Source: Forficula auricularia
Taxonomy: Eukaryota > Arthropoda > Insecta > Dermaptera > Forficulidae
Assembly: GCA_024734495.1 (NCBI GenBank)
Contig: JALMQS010000075.1
Span: 6,804,832 to 6,868,831, forward strand
Direction of reading: 5' to 3'
DNA length: 64,000 bases
The notes beneath the pieces were generated by a model. The model saw only the letters and a list, made by a program, of their open reading frames with translations. It did not search any database and had not been told where the DNA came from. The position numbers were made by a program, and so were the translations under genes. How positions within the stretch are numbered: position 1 is the first letter of the stretch; each line of letters begins with the position of its first letter. Of this stretch, positions 44,231 to 56,047 are shown piece by piece.

Positions 44231-44874
44231 AAAAACAATCACGCCCACTGATTCATATTTACATAATTGTCTAACTGAGGTCAGGAAATTAAATGCTCAG
44301 ATTCCTATTCAAAGATTGATTTTTTTCAGATCGAGATCTAGTAAAAAAAAAAACGACTTCAAATAAATTAAATTCAACAAATAAAATAATAAGAACCCAA
44401 AAAATAAAATAAAATGCACTAAAAGGTATAAAATAATTATCTAATTTAGTTACAACTAAACGACGAAATTTTTACATGAAATTCCATTTGAAGTCGGTGC
44501 TAAGCAAACTATATATGCGAGCTTATGCGATGTTATCTTCATTATACCCCAAAAGTACTAAAAAAGATCCGTCGAGTGAGATTCATAAAATGTAAATGTT
44601 TGCACCTACCCTCTTCAAAAAGTGATTTCATGTAAAAATTTCGTCGTTTAGTTGTAACTAAATTAGATAAATATTTTATACCTTTTAGTGCAATTTATTT
44701 GATTTTTGAGTTCTTATTATTTTATTTGTTGAATTTAATTTATTTGAAGTCGTTTTTTTTTACTAGATCTCGATCTGAAAAAAATCAATCTTTGAATAGG
44801 AATCTGAGCATTTAATTTCCTGACCTCAGTTAGACAATTATGTAAATATGAATCAGTGGGCGTGATTGTTTTTT
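44230..44874. repeat. Inverted repeat with GAAGTCG module, copy 3
   Basis: Outer arms aaaacaatcacgcccactg and cagtgggcgtgattgtttt are perfect inverses and extend inward past gacctcagttagacaatta and cttatttgaagtcg-like words. The centre resembles the modules at 13217-13572 and 13950-14285. Confidence 0.75.
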
Positions 44875-46190
44875 CGAAACTCCTCGGCTGCTTCTCGGGC
44901 TATAAAGTTAATTCCAATCACACTTGGATCGTTAAAGCACCGATTAGGAACATCCAACCAGTCGATTAAAATGAGTTGCTTTTCTATTGGTAATTATATA
45001 TAATATCTATTGGGATTCCCTAAAACCTCTTCAACCCTTTTTTTCATTTTATTCTCTTTAATCGCTTTATGTTCTTCGTTTCATCTTTGAATTTTCTAGT
45101 GGGTTCAGCTTATGTTTCCATTCCGGAGAAAGTTTTTTGATAAAATCATACTATCTTTATTGTTGATTGAGTGATCTGTATAGCACTAAAGGGCTCTAGG
45201 GCAGCGTTTCTAAACCTTTCAATATTTCGACCCAACACCTGCACCCTTTGTTATATTTTATATAAATAAAAACTTTTCAATTATATTTTATATTTTAATT
45301 TGTTAAGAACCCTTTCTCTCTTAATTTTAAGCCCATTATCAATACTTTTAAATATGATAATCATCTAGGGTAGTAGCTTTTTAGTATTTTTGTTTGAAAA
45401 TTTTATCATTTTAATTATTTTTATCTCCCCTTTCACATGAATGGTCATTTTTGAAAGGTTGTATATAGGGGACCATATGCTACAATTTTTTTTTTTTACT
45501 TTATTTTGATTTATATTGGCAATTTTATTTTTTGAACTCCCAAATTTTGGACTCCCAAAGAAAGAAATAATAATTATATCTCTTTTCAAATAGTGAACTT
45601 GTTAACTTTAAGTTTCAGCTAACTTGATTTTTAAAATTGAAAATCTTATATTTTACATTGTTAAGAACTTCCGTCTCCACATTTTAGGCCCATAAACAAG
45701 TAAAGTCAACTTCTTTTAACTAATGGACTCTTCTATTGGTATCTGTCTGTTAGTAAATAGCACTGACTGGTGGTCAATATAAAAACTAACACAACCGGGT
45801 CATATTTATTTTTATTGTATAATGAAAATGATTAAAAAAACAAAATAAACAAGATAAATTAATAGTTTGTTGTTAACTATCTTATGCAATATTATAAGTG
45901 CTTTATTTAAATATTTTTCGGTATCTCAATTTTGAAAAATTGTCTAACTAACCCGTTTGTTTTAGTAATATTTTTAACCACGAGATTGCGTAGTGGCAGA
46001 TCCACTTACCAATTGTAAATATCAGCTTTCTTTGATTTTTGTTGGATTTTTCTTTTAGAATAATGAGGTGATTTTATGAAGAAGAGAAAATGAATAGTAA
46101 ATAAATTTTTCCTATAGTAAAACTAATCAGGGGAAAAATTAAACAAAGAAAATCAACTTAAATAAAGGAGTTAAAAAAATGTAAATCTTT
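44875..46190. other. AT-rich spacer
   Basis: cagcgtttctaaacctttca at 45204 looks like a lone hAT end. The 74-codon minus frame at 45365-45589 is Lys/Asn-rich with no domain. Confidence 0.4.
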
Positions 46191-46197
46191 CAATTAA

Positions 46198-46832
46198 GGA
46201 CGTTCCCTAATATAGCTCACATGCAGTTCGCTCTTTCCCATACTCTCACATGCGCAGAAAGGCAAAAATATTTTCACTGCGTCGTTTCTTGGATCTGGCA
46301 ACATTGCATTATTACCGACGCTAAAAGACAAAGAATAAAAGAAACTTCATGAAACAGCTCAATTCAAAATTCCAGATAAGAACAGTATAGTTAGGTTGAG
46401 AAAGCGAATGTTTTGTGAATCATTAACTGAAGATATAACAAATATTTTCCTGTTAAAATAATTGTATCAAGCGTTCGTTTTGTATGAAAAATATTAAAAG
46501 TTAGGTACTTTTGATGGTTTTCATTTTTCTCTCATGGCATGGCAAGTGAGAGATGGCTTCTTGGCAACGTCACTAAAATCACTCAATTTTTCCATATCGA
46601 AAAACTTCTGCAGTTGGTGCATTTGAGATTTTAGCTTTAATGAAACAGTCGATTTAACATCAATCGGGATAGGGTTCGCTTATTAAATATGCAAATTTCA
46701 ATGGTCAATATTTATAAATATAGTGCCGCAAGGTCTATTGAAAAAAATTTATATGTATAAAGGACACTTATATATATGTGTATTCAAAGTTTTAAAAGGA
46801 TTTCAAGAAAATCGATTTATTAGGTAACGTCC
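46198..46832. mobile_element. TTAA-flanked TIR element (Kolobok/piggyBac-type TSD)
   Basis: TTAA lies at 46194-46197 and 46833-46836. TIRs are GGACGTTCCCTAATA and the inverse of TATTAGGTAACGTCC, 14 of 15 bases matching. The 635-bp body has no transposase. The paralogue at 31030-31609 has the central segment (here about 46400-46636) in the other orientation. Confidence 0.7.
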
Positions 46833-46836
46833 TTAA

Positions 46837-47705
46837 GAAGCGGAGGAGAAGTGACATAGTCAACTCGAGATCTCCTGGTCGCCATCCAGGTACTCACAAA
46901 AGACCCGCTGGAAGTTGTATAAAATATACTCAAATACCTCTCTCTATATATTTTATAAAAGATAAATATATAAAGAAGATGTAATTAAAATGACACATTT
47001 TATGAGGTGTAAAATTAATGGCTTCATAATAAAAGTAAACTTGATCTATTTTCCTAGACGGTTTAAATAAATCCCTATATGGATAAGTGGAATTAAAACT
47101 TCCCATGATAAATCTTAATAATAATAGTATAGTAAATTATTATGTTGAAAATCATTATCCTACATTTTTTCGTATGTATATTAATTAAATAGATTCGTTC
47201 GATGAAAATATTTCTATATTATTTGACCAGTATTAATGAAGGAATTATTCTAGGCCTCTCTTATTCCAAATGGGACTAATTAATTTGATTTATTAATAAA
47301 CAATCCGGTTGCGACGCTAGGAGATAGAAGCTTTATCTCAATCTGTCCAAGAAGACAAGTTCATTCATTTGAGCCAACCTGAATGGTCCTTGAGATTTAA
47401 TCGCTGCCGATTTGGTCAAGAGGAGCAAAAAACTCCAGTATTAGACATGGATGAGAGCGGGTTTTTTTTTGTCAAAACGATAAAACGTTGGGGTTTAGTT
47501 TTTTGTTTTTTTATCTGAAATTGAATTTGATATACTATTGTTTCCAAATTTGCTCATGTTTTTGAATAGTTTTACTTTCAATAAAAGCCGGACAAGTGCG
47601 TGTCAGACTCTGTTCAGTACCTAATAAATATTATATCTTTTAAAATACTTGAGCATGGGCAGGATTATTTTCAGGGGGGGGGGGGGTACTTTGCATCTAC
47701 ACTCT
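46837..47705. other. AT-rich spacer
   Basis: A G run is at 47678-47690. Nothing else is recognised. Confidence 0.4.
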
Positions 47706-47707
47706 AT

Positions 47708-47985
47708 ACCAGGGGTGGCCACTAACCTTAACTTTGGGAGCCGCAAATTTATAAAATTGTTTCAAAGCGAGCCACATTGTTTGGACATTAATTAATGGTT
47801 TATTAAAAAAAAGACACATTTTTTATTTTATAAAATATAAATGAAGTAGGTAAGATTTATTTTTTGCTCTACTTACTTATAACATTAGTGTTCAATTACA
47901 ATAAAAAAAGAAATAACATTTTACTTTTGAGAAGTGCTTTTACGAGTGTTCATGTTGGCTGTTAGTTGTTGGAAATCTGGCTGAT
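47708..47985. mobile_element. hAT MITE left part, same family as 52608-53860
   Basis: CAGGGGTGGCCACTAACC and then aactttgggagccgcaaatt match 52608-52790 almost base for base. The right end was not found; another repeat begins at about 47990. Confidence 0.65.
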
Positions 47986-47989
47986 AACA

Positions 47990-48310
47990 CTGGTCGACAA
48001 CATTTTTTCCTCTTAAACCTAACAATTGATTCCAGCAGAGTTTTATACGCTGATTATCATGCAATTTCCCGATTTTTTCGAACACGTCAGAGTTTTGAGA
48101 TATAATCGGTCAAAATGACGAAAAATGCCATTTTGACCTATTTTCGAGTCCCATTAAATATTAAACAACAATATTTGAAATCAAAATATTTTGTCGGCGT
48201 AATAGAAAACGGCTTCCTCTTTGATTTTCAAATTACCATTTGTTTTTACCTCAATTAGAACTAGAGTTATAACTAAAAAACTAAAACTACGTGATTATAA
48301 AGGATAATAA
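47990..48310. repeat. Single-arm copy of the 15.1-kb inverted repeat
   Basis: Shares gagttttatacgctgattat, gacctattttcgagtccc and tacctcaattagaact with 15180-15600. Confidence 0.7.
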
Positions 48311-49071
48311 TCATAGATAAAAACCAAATTTAGGGAACGCTGTGTTGGTTTACAGTGAAACATTGTTAAAATTAAATTAGGTTGGAGTTGGTGGTGTTTC
48401 ACAAGGAGAAAAATTAAAACACAAAGATTTTTTTTATTCCCCTCTTTATGGCACATACATAATTTTCGGCAACTTCCAAGTAAAAATATCTTTTCTTTAT
48501 TCCCAGTTTAGCCCTCTGTCCGCTCCATCTGTTCTTTCGGCTCTAAGGCCATCCCATCCCCTGATAATTCTTTTAAATTTACACTAAGTCATAAATAACT
48601 GTCCATCATATTAAAATAAATTCTGTTCATTATTTTATGTTATCTTCAGTCAATGTTCTCCTGACGATGAGTTAAGAGCATCTCACGGACTTCATATTCC
48701 AACAAATAAAATTAATAAGGTAAATAATATATACCTACATAATTATAAATTTAGAGTTTGTATTCTATTTAATTTTTAAGAGGTACAATGCTTTCACAGA
48801 CGCAGCGAGTAGTGTCATTAATAGGGTGTCGTTTTACTTTTTAAACGGTAATCTAAAAACATCTATAATAGAAAAGTCGGGCATTCAGGCAGCAGATAAA
48901 TGTCTATATCTTCCAAAAGACTTGAGATTAATTTTTCTTTTTCATTCGCAAAAAGAGAATTGGCCAATCTAAAGAATTTTTTCAGAATTTTAATTTAAGT
49001 ATGTCATTTTAATTAGACTGGTACAAAAATGGACCTTCTAAAACCTTCATTTTGAAATGAATTACATTTTA
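48311..49071. other. AT-rich spacer with a weak hammerhead-like string
   Basis: 48668 ctgacgatgagttaagagc followed by atctcacggac lacks the GAAAC box. No gene is supported. Confidence 0.35.
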
Positions 49072-49790
49072 AAATAAGCTGACGTGTTCTGATGTGGCGA
49101 TCCACTTGACTTTACCATACACCCTGGCCCCTCACTTATATTTAATATTTAATATAATTATTTATAATCATGTAGGGGAGGGGGTTAGTTTTTCCATTTT
49201 TAGACTCCTGGGGCCTACTGATTATGAATACAAAATTTGGTTGGGTTTGGTACAAGGGCCTAAATTTTCATTTTTTGACCCTACACCACCCTCCCCCCAT
49301 TTTGAGCGGTTAGTTTTTGCATTTTTAGGCTTCTGGGGTCCCACTGATTTTGTATACAAAATTTGGTTGAATTTGCTCAAATAGCCTAATTTTTTAACCC
49401 CCCCCCCCCCCATAATTTTGGGTCGATATGCACCAACATCTAATCAGCTCTTAATCTTAATCGACCAAAACTACATGTGAAATTTGGTTTCGATATTCCC
49501 ACTAGTTTTTGAGCTAGTTCGTCCACAAAAATTTGGTAGCGCACAGACTAACAGACATGCTAACTAACTAACAGACATTTTGACAAAACAATTATTATCT
49601 CAAAAAATATAATTTTTTTGATGTTCACTTATTAGGGCTTTTTTGTAGAGCGAAATCCCATTGTTTCGCTCAATTTTTTTAATCCCAATAGTTTCAACCG
49701 TTTTTGAGATAAAACAGAAGGAAAAAACCACTCTTTTCATGCATGGTTTCAATACTTGACCTTACCCTGTATGATAAAGTAATAAGCCTA
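49072..49790 (-). mobile_element. Dispersed repeat Q, copy 3 (reverse)
   Basis: Reverse-complement counterpart of 16903-17590 and 32162-32920, with tandem units at 49170-49420 and a C run at 49399-49411. The frame at 49094-49384 is repeat sequence. Confidence 0.65.
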
Positions 49791-50940
49791 ATTATAGTTA
49801 ATGAGATTTTTACAACGATACCACACACCCCATGAATAAAAAACATTTTTTATTTTTGACAATAGGAAAAATTTTACCATCTCCAAAATAATTATCAGGC
49901 GAATAAAACTTTAATAGAATTTTTGACCACGAGTGTCAAGAATAACTATATATTATTCTTGGAGCTCAGACTCAATTTCCGATGGGTGAACACAACTCTT
50001 CTGACATGTAATAAAAATTATACATAACGGTTTGAATTTAGAAGATGATATTCTCTCGTGATTTCTTTAGTACATGAAACCCTCTATCTCTAGCTTTGGT
50101 TTAGGTACTAAGGCTATATTTTCAGACTTGGCATTATTTTAATTTGTAAAAATAGCAGAATATAAAAATAAAATAAATAAGTATAGGTGGGAGAGTGTGT
50201 TTAGACCAAAGATTATATAATCTTATATATGTTTATATGCCTTCTTATGTATTGATATTTTTATTTTATTTTATATATATGTATATAAAATTTACATTAC
50301 ATCAGATTTTCGATTAATTTTATGCAAATATAAATCAGAAATTAAATTATCATTAAAAAAAACTTTGAATTAAAATTTATATCCATAAGTAATTTATTAA
50401 CATGTTATTCAACATACCTATGCTTCTTTCCCGATATTATCCGTTTAATAATTCTACTTTTTTAAGAATAGTTAAGTACCTCTAAATTAAACTAACTTGA
50501 GCTATTTATTATTATATCTGGCTATTATTAACTATAAAATTGATTAATAAAATTAGAAACGAGTTAATATAAATATCCATCATGTCATATTTAATTTGAA
50601 TAATTTTCTTTATTTTTACTCCGTGCCTTTTCGACAAAATTTTTATTTCTAAACACCGTAGTACTATAATAAGTGAAAAATAAAATAACTCTAGATAAAC
50701 TTTTTCAAGCAAAAATAATTATTTAATTAATGAAAAAATTTAAGAATCTGAAATTTTTTAAAAAATCAACCCAGGTTAGGTAAATAACCATTAATTAAAA
50801 GTGAATATAATTTTATTTAGGAACGAATCAAAGTTTTTAGTAGAAATTTTTTTTATATTAGAGGGCTTCGTCCCCTCGGGAATCAAACCTAAGCGCTAAC
50901 TAGCCTGCCGGGCCGTTACACAAACCCTTAAGAAATAATT
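49791..50940. other. AT-rich spacer with a tRNA-like block
   Basis: On the minus strand at 50872-50932, gcaggctagttagcgc and aggtttgattcccgag resemble A and B boxes of a tRNA-derived SINE. Weakly supported. The rest is empty. Confidence 0.35.
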
Positions 50941-50943
50941 ATA

Positions 50944-51595
50944 TCTATATATATAAAATTAAGGTTTTGTATGTACATTGCTCCAAATCACGCCAAATTT
51001 TGGTTGCACACGTTTCAAGCAAAGTTATAAACCAAAACATCCTAAACAAAATTCTTGTCTGTATGTCTGTCTGTATGTTTCTGTCGTTTCCGAAAAGTTG
51101 CTCACGATTCGCGTAAAAACGGCTCAAGGGATTATTATGAAATTTCATATTTACATCAGATGTCTTCTAACTTAGGTTTTTAGCTATATAACGTTTTGAT
51201 ATTTTGACTCCAAAAGGGAGTTTGGGGGAGGCGCACGAATGAAAATTATCAAATAACTCCTAAATTATTAACTTTAGACGAAATTTTATAATGAGCAAAG
51301 TTGTAGGGGATGTGATTTCTGACAACTTTTGTTTAAAAAATTCCCCCCCAAAAACCACCCAAAAAAAGGGGGGGGGGCAAAATATGAAAATTCTTGCTCT
51401 TTGACCAAACTCAACCAAATTTTGTATACATAATCTTTGGGTCACTAGAAGGCTAGAAATGCAAAAACTAACCACCCAAAATGGGGGGGGGGATCAAAAA
51501 AGGAAAATTCTTACCCTTAGAACCAACTTAACCAAATTTTGTATACATAATCTGTGGGTCACTAGAAGGCTAGAAATGCAAAAACTGGGTGCGGG
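50944..51595 (+). mobile_element. Dispersed repeat with TCTATATATATA terminus, copy 2
   Basis: Forward counterpart of 6200-6846, diverged by small changes. It begins tctatatatataaaattaag, passes ctgtatgtctgtctgtatg and gttgtaggggatgtgattt, and ends in three tandem units of the acaaaatttggtt / ggtcactagaaggc type. Confidence 0.6.
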
Positions 51596-51672
51596 GGGTT
51601 GGCGCGAGGGGTGGGTGTGGTGGTGGAGTGATGGTGCGGTGTTGGGGTTGACGTTGGTTGAGCACGGGTGCC
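51590..51672. repeat. G-rich block (possible G-quadruplex)
   Basis: G runs separated by short loops (gtgcggggggttggcgcg, ggtgggtgtggtggtgg) on the plus strand. This is the only strongly G-rich stretch of this kind, mirrored in character by the C-rich blocks at 5.8-6.2 and 62.1 kb. Confidence 0.6.
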
Positions 51673-51841
51673 CCAAACGGATACTGTTTTGTGTGAGTGA
51701 GAGTAGGAGTCAGAAATTAAATAATCTTGTGACTTAAACTCTACAGTCCCTGAGATAGAAATCCACCATCTTCCACAATGAATCAGCCTATCCTATAAGA
51801 AATTCTTTAATTTCTCCTAATTCTATTGCTATAAGCAAGCT

Positions 51842-52555
51842 AAGGGCGTATCTAGAACTTTTGCAGCCCGGAGTGGTCTCCAATTTGCTCCCCCCCCTTT
51901 CTAATTTATCAAATGGTGGTTTTTATAAATTAATAAACAGAAAGAAATAATTGTAATTGAGACCAACTATAGGTATACCATTGGATATTTAAATTAGGCA
52001 GTAATAAAGGAGGCCGCATAAGTTGATATACCTATAAATGAAACTTTTATAAAAATACAATATACTTTTTTAAAGGAGGCACCCACCACAAAAAAAATTA
52101 TCAACTTCAATTTGAAAAGCTCCTTTCGCAAATAGAAGCACTGATAGCAATTGTTAAAAAAATTCTTAGAAAAATTATAATATTGGATACAGAATTTCTC
52201 ATCTATAATGTTGAATAAATTTTAGTAGATCAAGAGGACCTTCAAGACATTTTTTTAGATTTTTAGAGATGATATTTTTTTGAAACGTTTTTATTTATCC
52301 AAGAGTAGAAGAGTTGTTGATTCATAAAGAGAAATAATTGATCCTATTTAATTTAAATAATAATATTTTCAACCCTACATTTACTTGTCGACGAGGAAAA
52401 ATATTCGAAATCATATAGTAATTCATAATTCGTAGAAATCGAATGAAACTTATGAAGTGAACAAGTTGTTTTTTACAATTATAACTAAATGTAAAAAATG
52501 CCGCCCCTAAATATGTGCGGACCGCACCCACTGCACCCCCCTAGGTACGCCACTG
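51842..52555. mobile_element. hAT-type MITE with 8-bp TSD
   Basis: TSD AGCAAGCT lies at 51834-51841 and 52556-52563. The right end is CTAGGTACGCCACTG and the left end AAGGGCGTATCTAG. The paralogue at 41.0 kb shows the empty site. No transposase ORF; a family B fragment lies at 52302-52335. Confidence 0.8.
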
Positions 52556-52817
52556 AGCAAGCTATGACTTGTCTATATCACTCTTAGTTATTTCCAATCA
52601 TATATAGCAGGGGTGGCCACTAACCTTAACTTTGGGAGCCGCAAATTTATAAAACTGTTTCAAAGCGAGCCACATTGTTTGGAGATTAATTAATGGTTTA
52701 TTTTAAAAAAAGACACATTTTTTATTTTATAAAATATAAATGAAGTAACATATATTTTTTGCTCTGCTTACTTATAACATTACAAATTACAAATTAATTT
52801 AATTTTTATATTATTAT

Positions 52818-53062
52818 AATTGAAAGTAATGGAAGGCAGCCCAGAGATAGTGAGGAAAGAAAAAATTAACACATATAAAATAGGAGGGAGGGAAAAATCC
52901 TCCGAAACGTCGGTTTGAAAGGAAAGGAGGAAGGATTCCAATAAATTACACCTTATTTTATATGTGTTAATTTTTTCTTTCCTCACTACCTCTGGGCTGC
53001 CTTCCATTACTTTCAATTAAAATTTCTACCAGTCCGTCCAGAGAAAATTTCGTTGCAAAAAA
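52818..53062. mobile_element. Family D element, deletion derivative, 12-bp TSD
   Basis: TSD TTATATTATTAT lies at 52806-52817 and 53063-53074. The left arm gtaatggaaggcagcccaga is inverted at the right (gggctgccttccattac), and the tail ends tttcgttgcaaaa as in 59667-60106. The hammerhead has lost its CTGAAG box and keeps gaggg...cctccgaaacgtcgg. Confidence 0.8.
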
Positions 53063-53093
53063 TTATATTATTATTTTTTTAATTTAATTATTA

Positions 53094-53773
53094 TACATGG
53101 TGGGGCATAAAGATCTACCACATTTTGAAGAGATATAATAAATGAAAAAAATTAAGTAGAAAAAAACTAAATATATTTTTGAAAAGAAAATAAATGAAAT
53201 TTTTTTTAAATATGTTTTATTATCAGACAAAAAAAGAGGGCGGGAAGTCAAAACAATTCTAGCCCTTTTGACCAAACTGAACCAAATTTTGTATACATAT
53301 TCTGTATCCACAGAAGACTAGAAATGCAAAAACTAACCAAATTTTGTATACCTAGTTTGGTCGAAAGGGTTAGAATTTTCATTTTTGGCCCTCCCCTATT
53401 TTGGGTGGTTAGTTTTTGCATTTCTATCCCTCTGGGGGTCCACAGAATATGTATACAAATTTTGGTTGATTTTGGTCGAAAGGGGTAGAATTTTTTGACC
53501 CTCCCCACATTTTTGGTGGTTAGTTTTTGGATTTCTAGCCTTTTTGCCGCCCACATAATATGTATACAAAATTTGGTTGAGTTTGGTCGAAAGGGCTAGA
53601 ATTTTCATTTTTGACCCCCCCTCCCCCCTTTTCTCTAATAATGTTTAAAATACATTAAAAAAAAATTATTTTATGTTCTTTTCAAAAATATATTCAGTTT
53701 TTTTCTAGTTAATTTTTTTCATTTTTTTATACCTCTTCAAAATGTGGTAGATCTTTATGACCCACCCTGTACT
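53094..53773. mobile_element. TIR element, about 120-bp TIRs, with tandem-array insert
   Basis: acatggtggggcataaagat and ctaccacattttgaagag at the left are inverted at the right (ctcttcaaaatgtggtag, tgacccaccctgta). The centre (53240-53635) is filled by tandem units of the 26222 class. Confidence 0.7.
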
Positions 53774-54300
53774 TTTTAAAATCAGTATTATTCAAGAGAG
53801 TTCAAGAGCCGCACGAGATTGACTGAAGTGCCTCATGAGGCTCGCGAGTGGCCACCTCTGATATATAGTATATTGAGAGTTCTTAAAAATGGAATAGTCC
53901 AAAAATTCCAGAATCATCTTTATTTATTCCTTTTTTTGTATTATTCCTATTTCAATAGTTCCTAGATGAGAACAATTTTTATTCGACTAAAACTCGTCTG
54001 AACTTGTCTTTGAAATTCTTGAAATGGAAGATTTACCAGGCACGGACTTCAAACCTTCTATCACCCTTTTCGGAAAAATCAATAATTTTAATTGCTCCTT
54101 GAAACTATGCAACAATTTTATTTCATTTCGCGAACCAATATACTTTTCAAAACAAAAAAAAGTTTTTTATAGAAATATTTGAAATAATGGATAATAATTT
54201 TTAAAATTTAAAGATCTTCCTGAAATTTTGAAGTCGACATCTTATATATAATTTATAAAAATACTCTAAATTTTTGAAATTTATGAATGCGCGGACTGGA

Positions 54301-54900
54301 CTAGTTTATATGTATATGTATATTTGCATCAAGCAGAGGACAACCTCATTGAATTATTTTTCTTTTTCAAAATTATTTTATCGTACGTCGGTGATGTTTA
54401 TGAATCGTTTCACTTGTTTGAACATTGATTTATTTCTCCATTTAAGTTTATAACTGCTAAAGGTTACTTTATTCAAATTCTCCTAACCTATTTCGAATTT
54501 TTCAGATCAGAGAGAATTGTCATTACTCATTAGAAAAAGCCATCAACGGTATTCTAAATCTAAGTTTTTCAATGTTTCTTATTATTTCTAACAAAATACA
54601 TTGATTTATTTATTTAATAAAGAATTAAATAGCTAATCATGATTTTATCTAAATAAGAATCCTCTTTTAATTTTCTCTTTGCGAAACAATAGAGGAGGGA
54701 CTAAGAAGGTTAAAAGGTCTCAAATACACTTGTAGATTTAAATCTCTATGAAATTAATTAGGATTTTATTTATGTAATAAAGAACCTTAAAGCCTAGTAG
54801 TCATTAATTAAGTTTAAAATTGCTTAGTAAAAAATAAATGTACTTTTGTAATCAATTCTTTCATGGTATTTGAGAAAAAAAATTCAATAGAATTCAAGAT
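54301..54900. other. AT-rich spacer with family B fragment
   Basis: gcatcaagcagaggacaacc at 54330 is a family B end. Nothing else is recognised. Confidence 0.4.
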
Positions 54901-54973
54901 ATATTGGTAAATTTGTAACAGGAATAGCAGGGAATCGGACAAAAATTAAAAACACATAGTTTTTATTAAATGT

Positions 54974-55013
54974 GCCAGACGTTTTGTCAATTTATTTTGA
55001 CTTCCTCAGTGGC
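54974..55013 (-). ncRNA. Hammerhead ribozyme-like motif, family F, G12 to A
   Basis: On the minus strand GCCA, CTGAGGA, extra A, stem II GTCAA/TTGAC, then AAAACGTC and TGGC. Stem I GCCA/TGGC and stem II are perfect, but the GAA box reads AAA. Confidence 0.55.
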
Positions 55014-55086
55014 CCATTTAATCACTCTTTGTCAAAAAACAATTTCGTATAGTGAAATTGTTTTTTAACAAAGAGTGATTAAATGA

Positions 55087-55126
55087 GCCACTGAGGAAGT
55101 CAAAATAAATTGACAAAACGTCTGGC
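55087..55126 (+). ncRNA. Hammerhead ribozyme-like motif, family F, G12 to A
   Basis: Identical to the motif in the left arm, including the same G12 substitution. Confidence 0.55.
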
Positions 55127-55199
55127 ACATTTAATAAAAACTATGTGTTTTTAATTTTTGTTCGATTCCCTGCTATTCCTGTTACAAATTTATTATGGA

Positions 55200-56045
55200 T
55201 GCGAATAATACAACATCTTATAGGTAAATATTTTCAGAAATGGAATTTATGTTAAATAAAATAAGTTTTACTCGGAGCAGCTCGTAATAATAAATTATAT
55301 TTTTATGTCAGATTACCGCTTTCCGTCTCAAATTAATCACAGGTAAAAGTTTCCAAAACGCCAGAATTTGAGTGGGTCGAGTATTTAAAAAGTTTTCACT
55401 TTTTTCACTAATTTAAAATTTTATAATCGTAAAAGTAAGGTAATTAAATATTCTTAGAAAATTACAAGATGGTGTCATCTATTAGATCCTATGAAATTGA
55501 TAATTTTTAATTATATCAGAAGGGTTGTTTTTTAATTTTGTTAAGGGAGAATGGCGTAGGTTCTTGGTGAAACGTATTCAATAAAGTAAAGAAATTTTTT
55601 TTGAAATAGTTCCAAAAAACATTTTTCAAAAAAAAATTTCTTTACTTTATGGTTGTTTTTTAAATGTATTTATATTTCCCCAACCATCTACCAATCAGGA
55701 CTCTATTCGATCTCCAGTAAGAAATTAGATAAATAGAACGTGATCTTGATACAATTAGGAGAAATAAATTATTATGGAAAAAGAAGAGGAAAAGATGAGT
55801 TCAAAATATTTTTCAAAAAGTGGTCTATTGCCGAGATTGACCATATAGATTCTGGTGTTGTTTAGTTTTAGAAATCAACATTCTCTCCAGAAAAATATGT
55901 AATTAAAGAAAATAGTAGAAGTCACCTCTAATTATATAGGATTATCATCAAAATATCTTAATTCTTAACTTGCCCACCCTGTGTAATTTCTAACCTAACC
56001 ACATGAAAGATGTTAACCTTTCATTCATAAATTAATTTCTGTGAA
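55200..56045. other. AT-rich spacer with two small repeats
   Basis: 55456-55545 is a diverged partial copy of the unit triplicated at 56.28-57.52 kb (gtgtcatctattagatc, agaagggttgttttt). 55555-55660 carries taggttcttggtgaaac and a small ataaagtaaagaaatttt inverted repeat, related to 35850-36090. Confidence 0.5.
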
Positions 56046-56047
56046 TA

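Larger units (their letters stand above)
52608..53860. mobile_element. hAT-type MITE with 8-bp TSD, itself twice interrupted
   Basis: TSD ATATATAG lies at 52600-52607 and 53861-53868. Ends are CAGGGGTGGCCACTAACC and GAGTGGCCACCTCTG. Inside it are a family D hammerhead remnant (52818-53062) and a TIR element (53094-53773). The paralogous copy of its left part is at 47708. Confidence 0.85.
51660..54300. repeat. Dispersed repeat P, inverted copy with two hAT insertions
   Basis: Inverse of 40470-41225. Segments 51660-51841, 52564-52607 and 53869-54300 line up with consecutive parts of the other copy; the two gaps are the hAT elements below, each bounded by its TSD. Confidence 0.7.
54909..55191. 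mobile_element. Near-perfect hammerhead palindrome, family F
   Basis: Arms of about 135 bp run from AAATTTGTAACAGGAATAGC to the inverse GCTATTCCTGTTACAAATTT with very few mismatches and a spacer of about ten bases near 55050. Both arms carry the same hammerhead-like sequence. Confidence 0.8.

Noticed and set aside
48662..48705. Hammerhead-like CTGACGATGAG...CTCACGGAC
   Set aside because: The GAAAC box is missing and stem III is not palindromic.
50978..51175. ORF starting MLQITPNFGCTRF, seen also at 6594-6815 on the other strand
   Set aside because: Both are the same dispersed non-coding repeat; the similarity reflects copy number, and neither has a domain.
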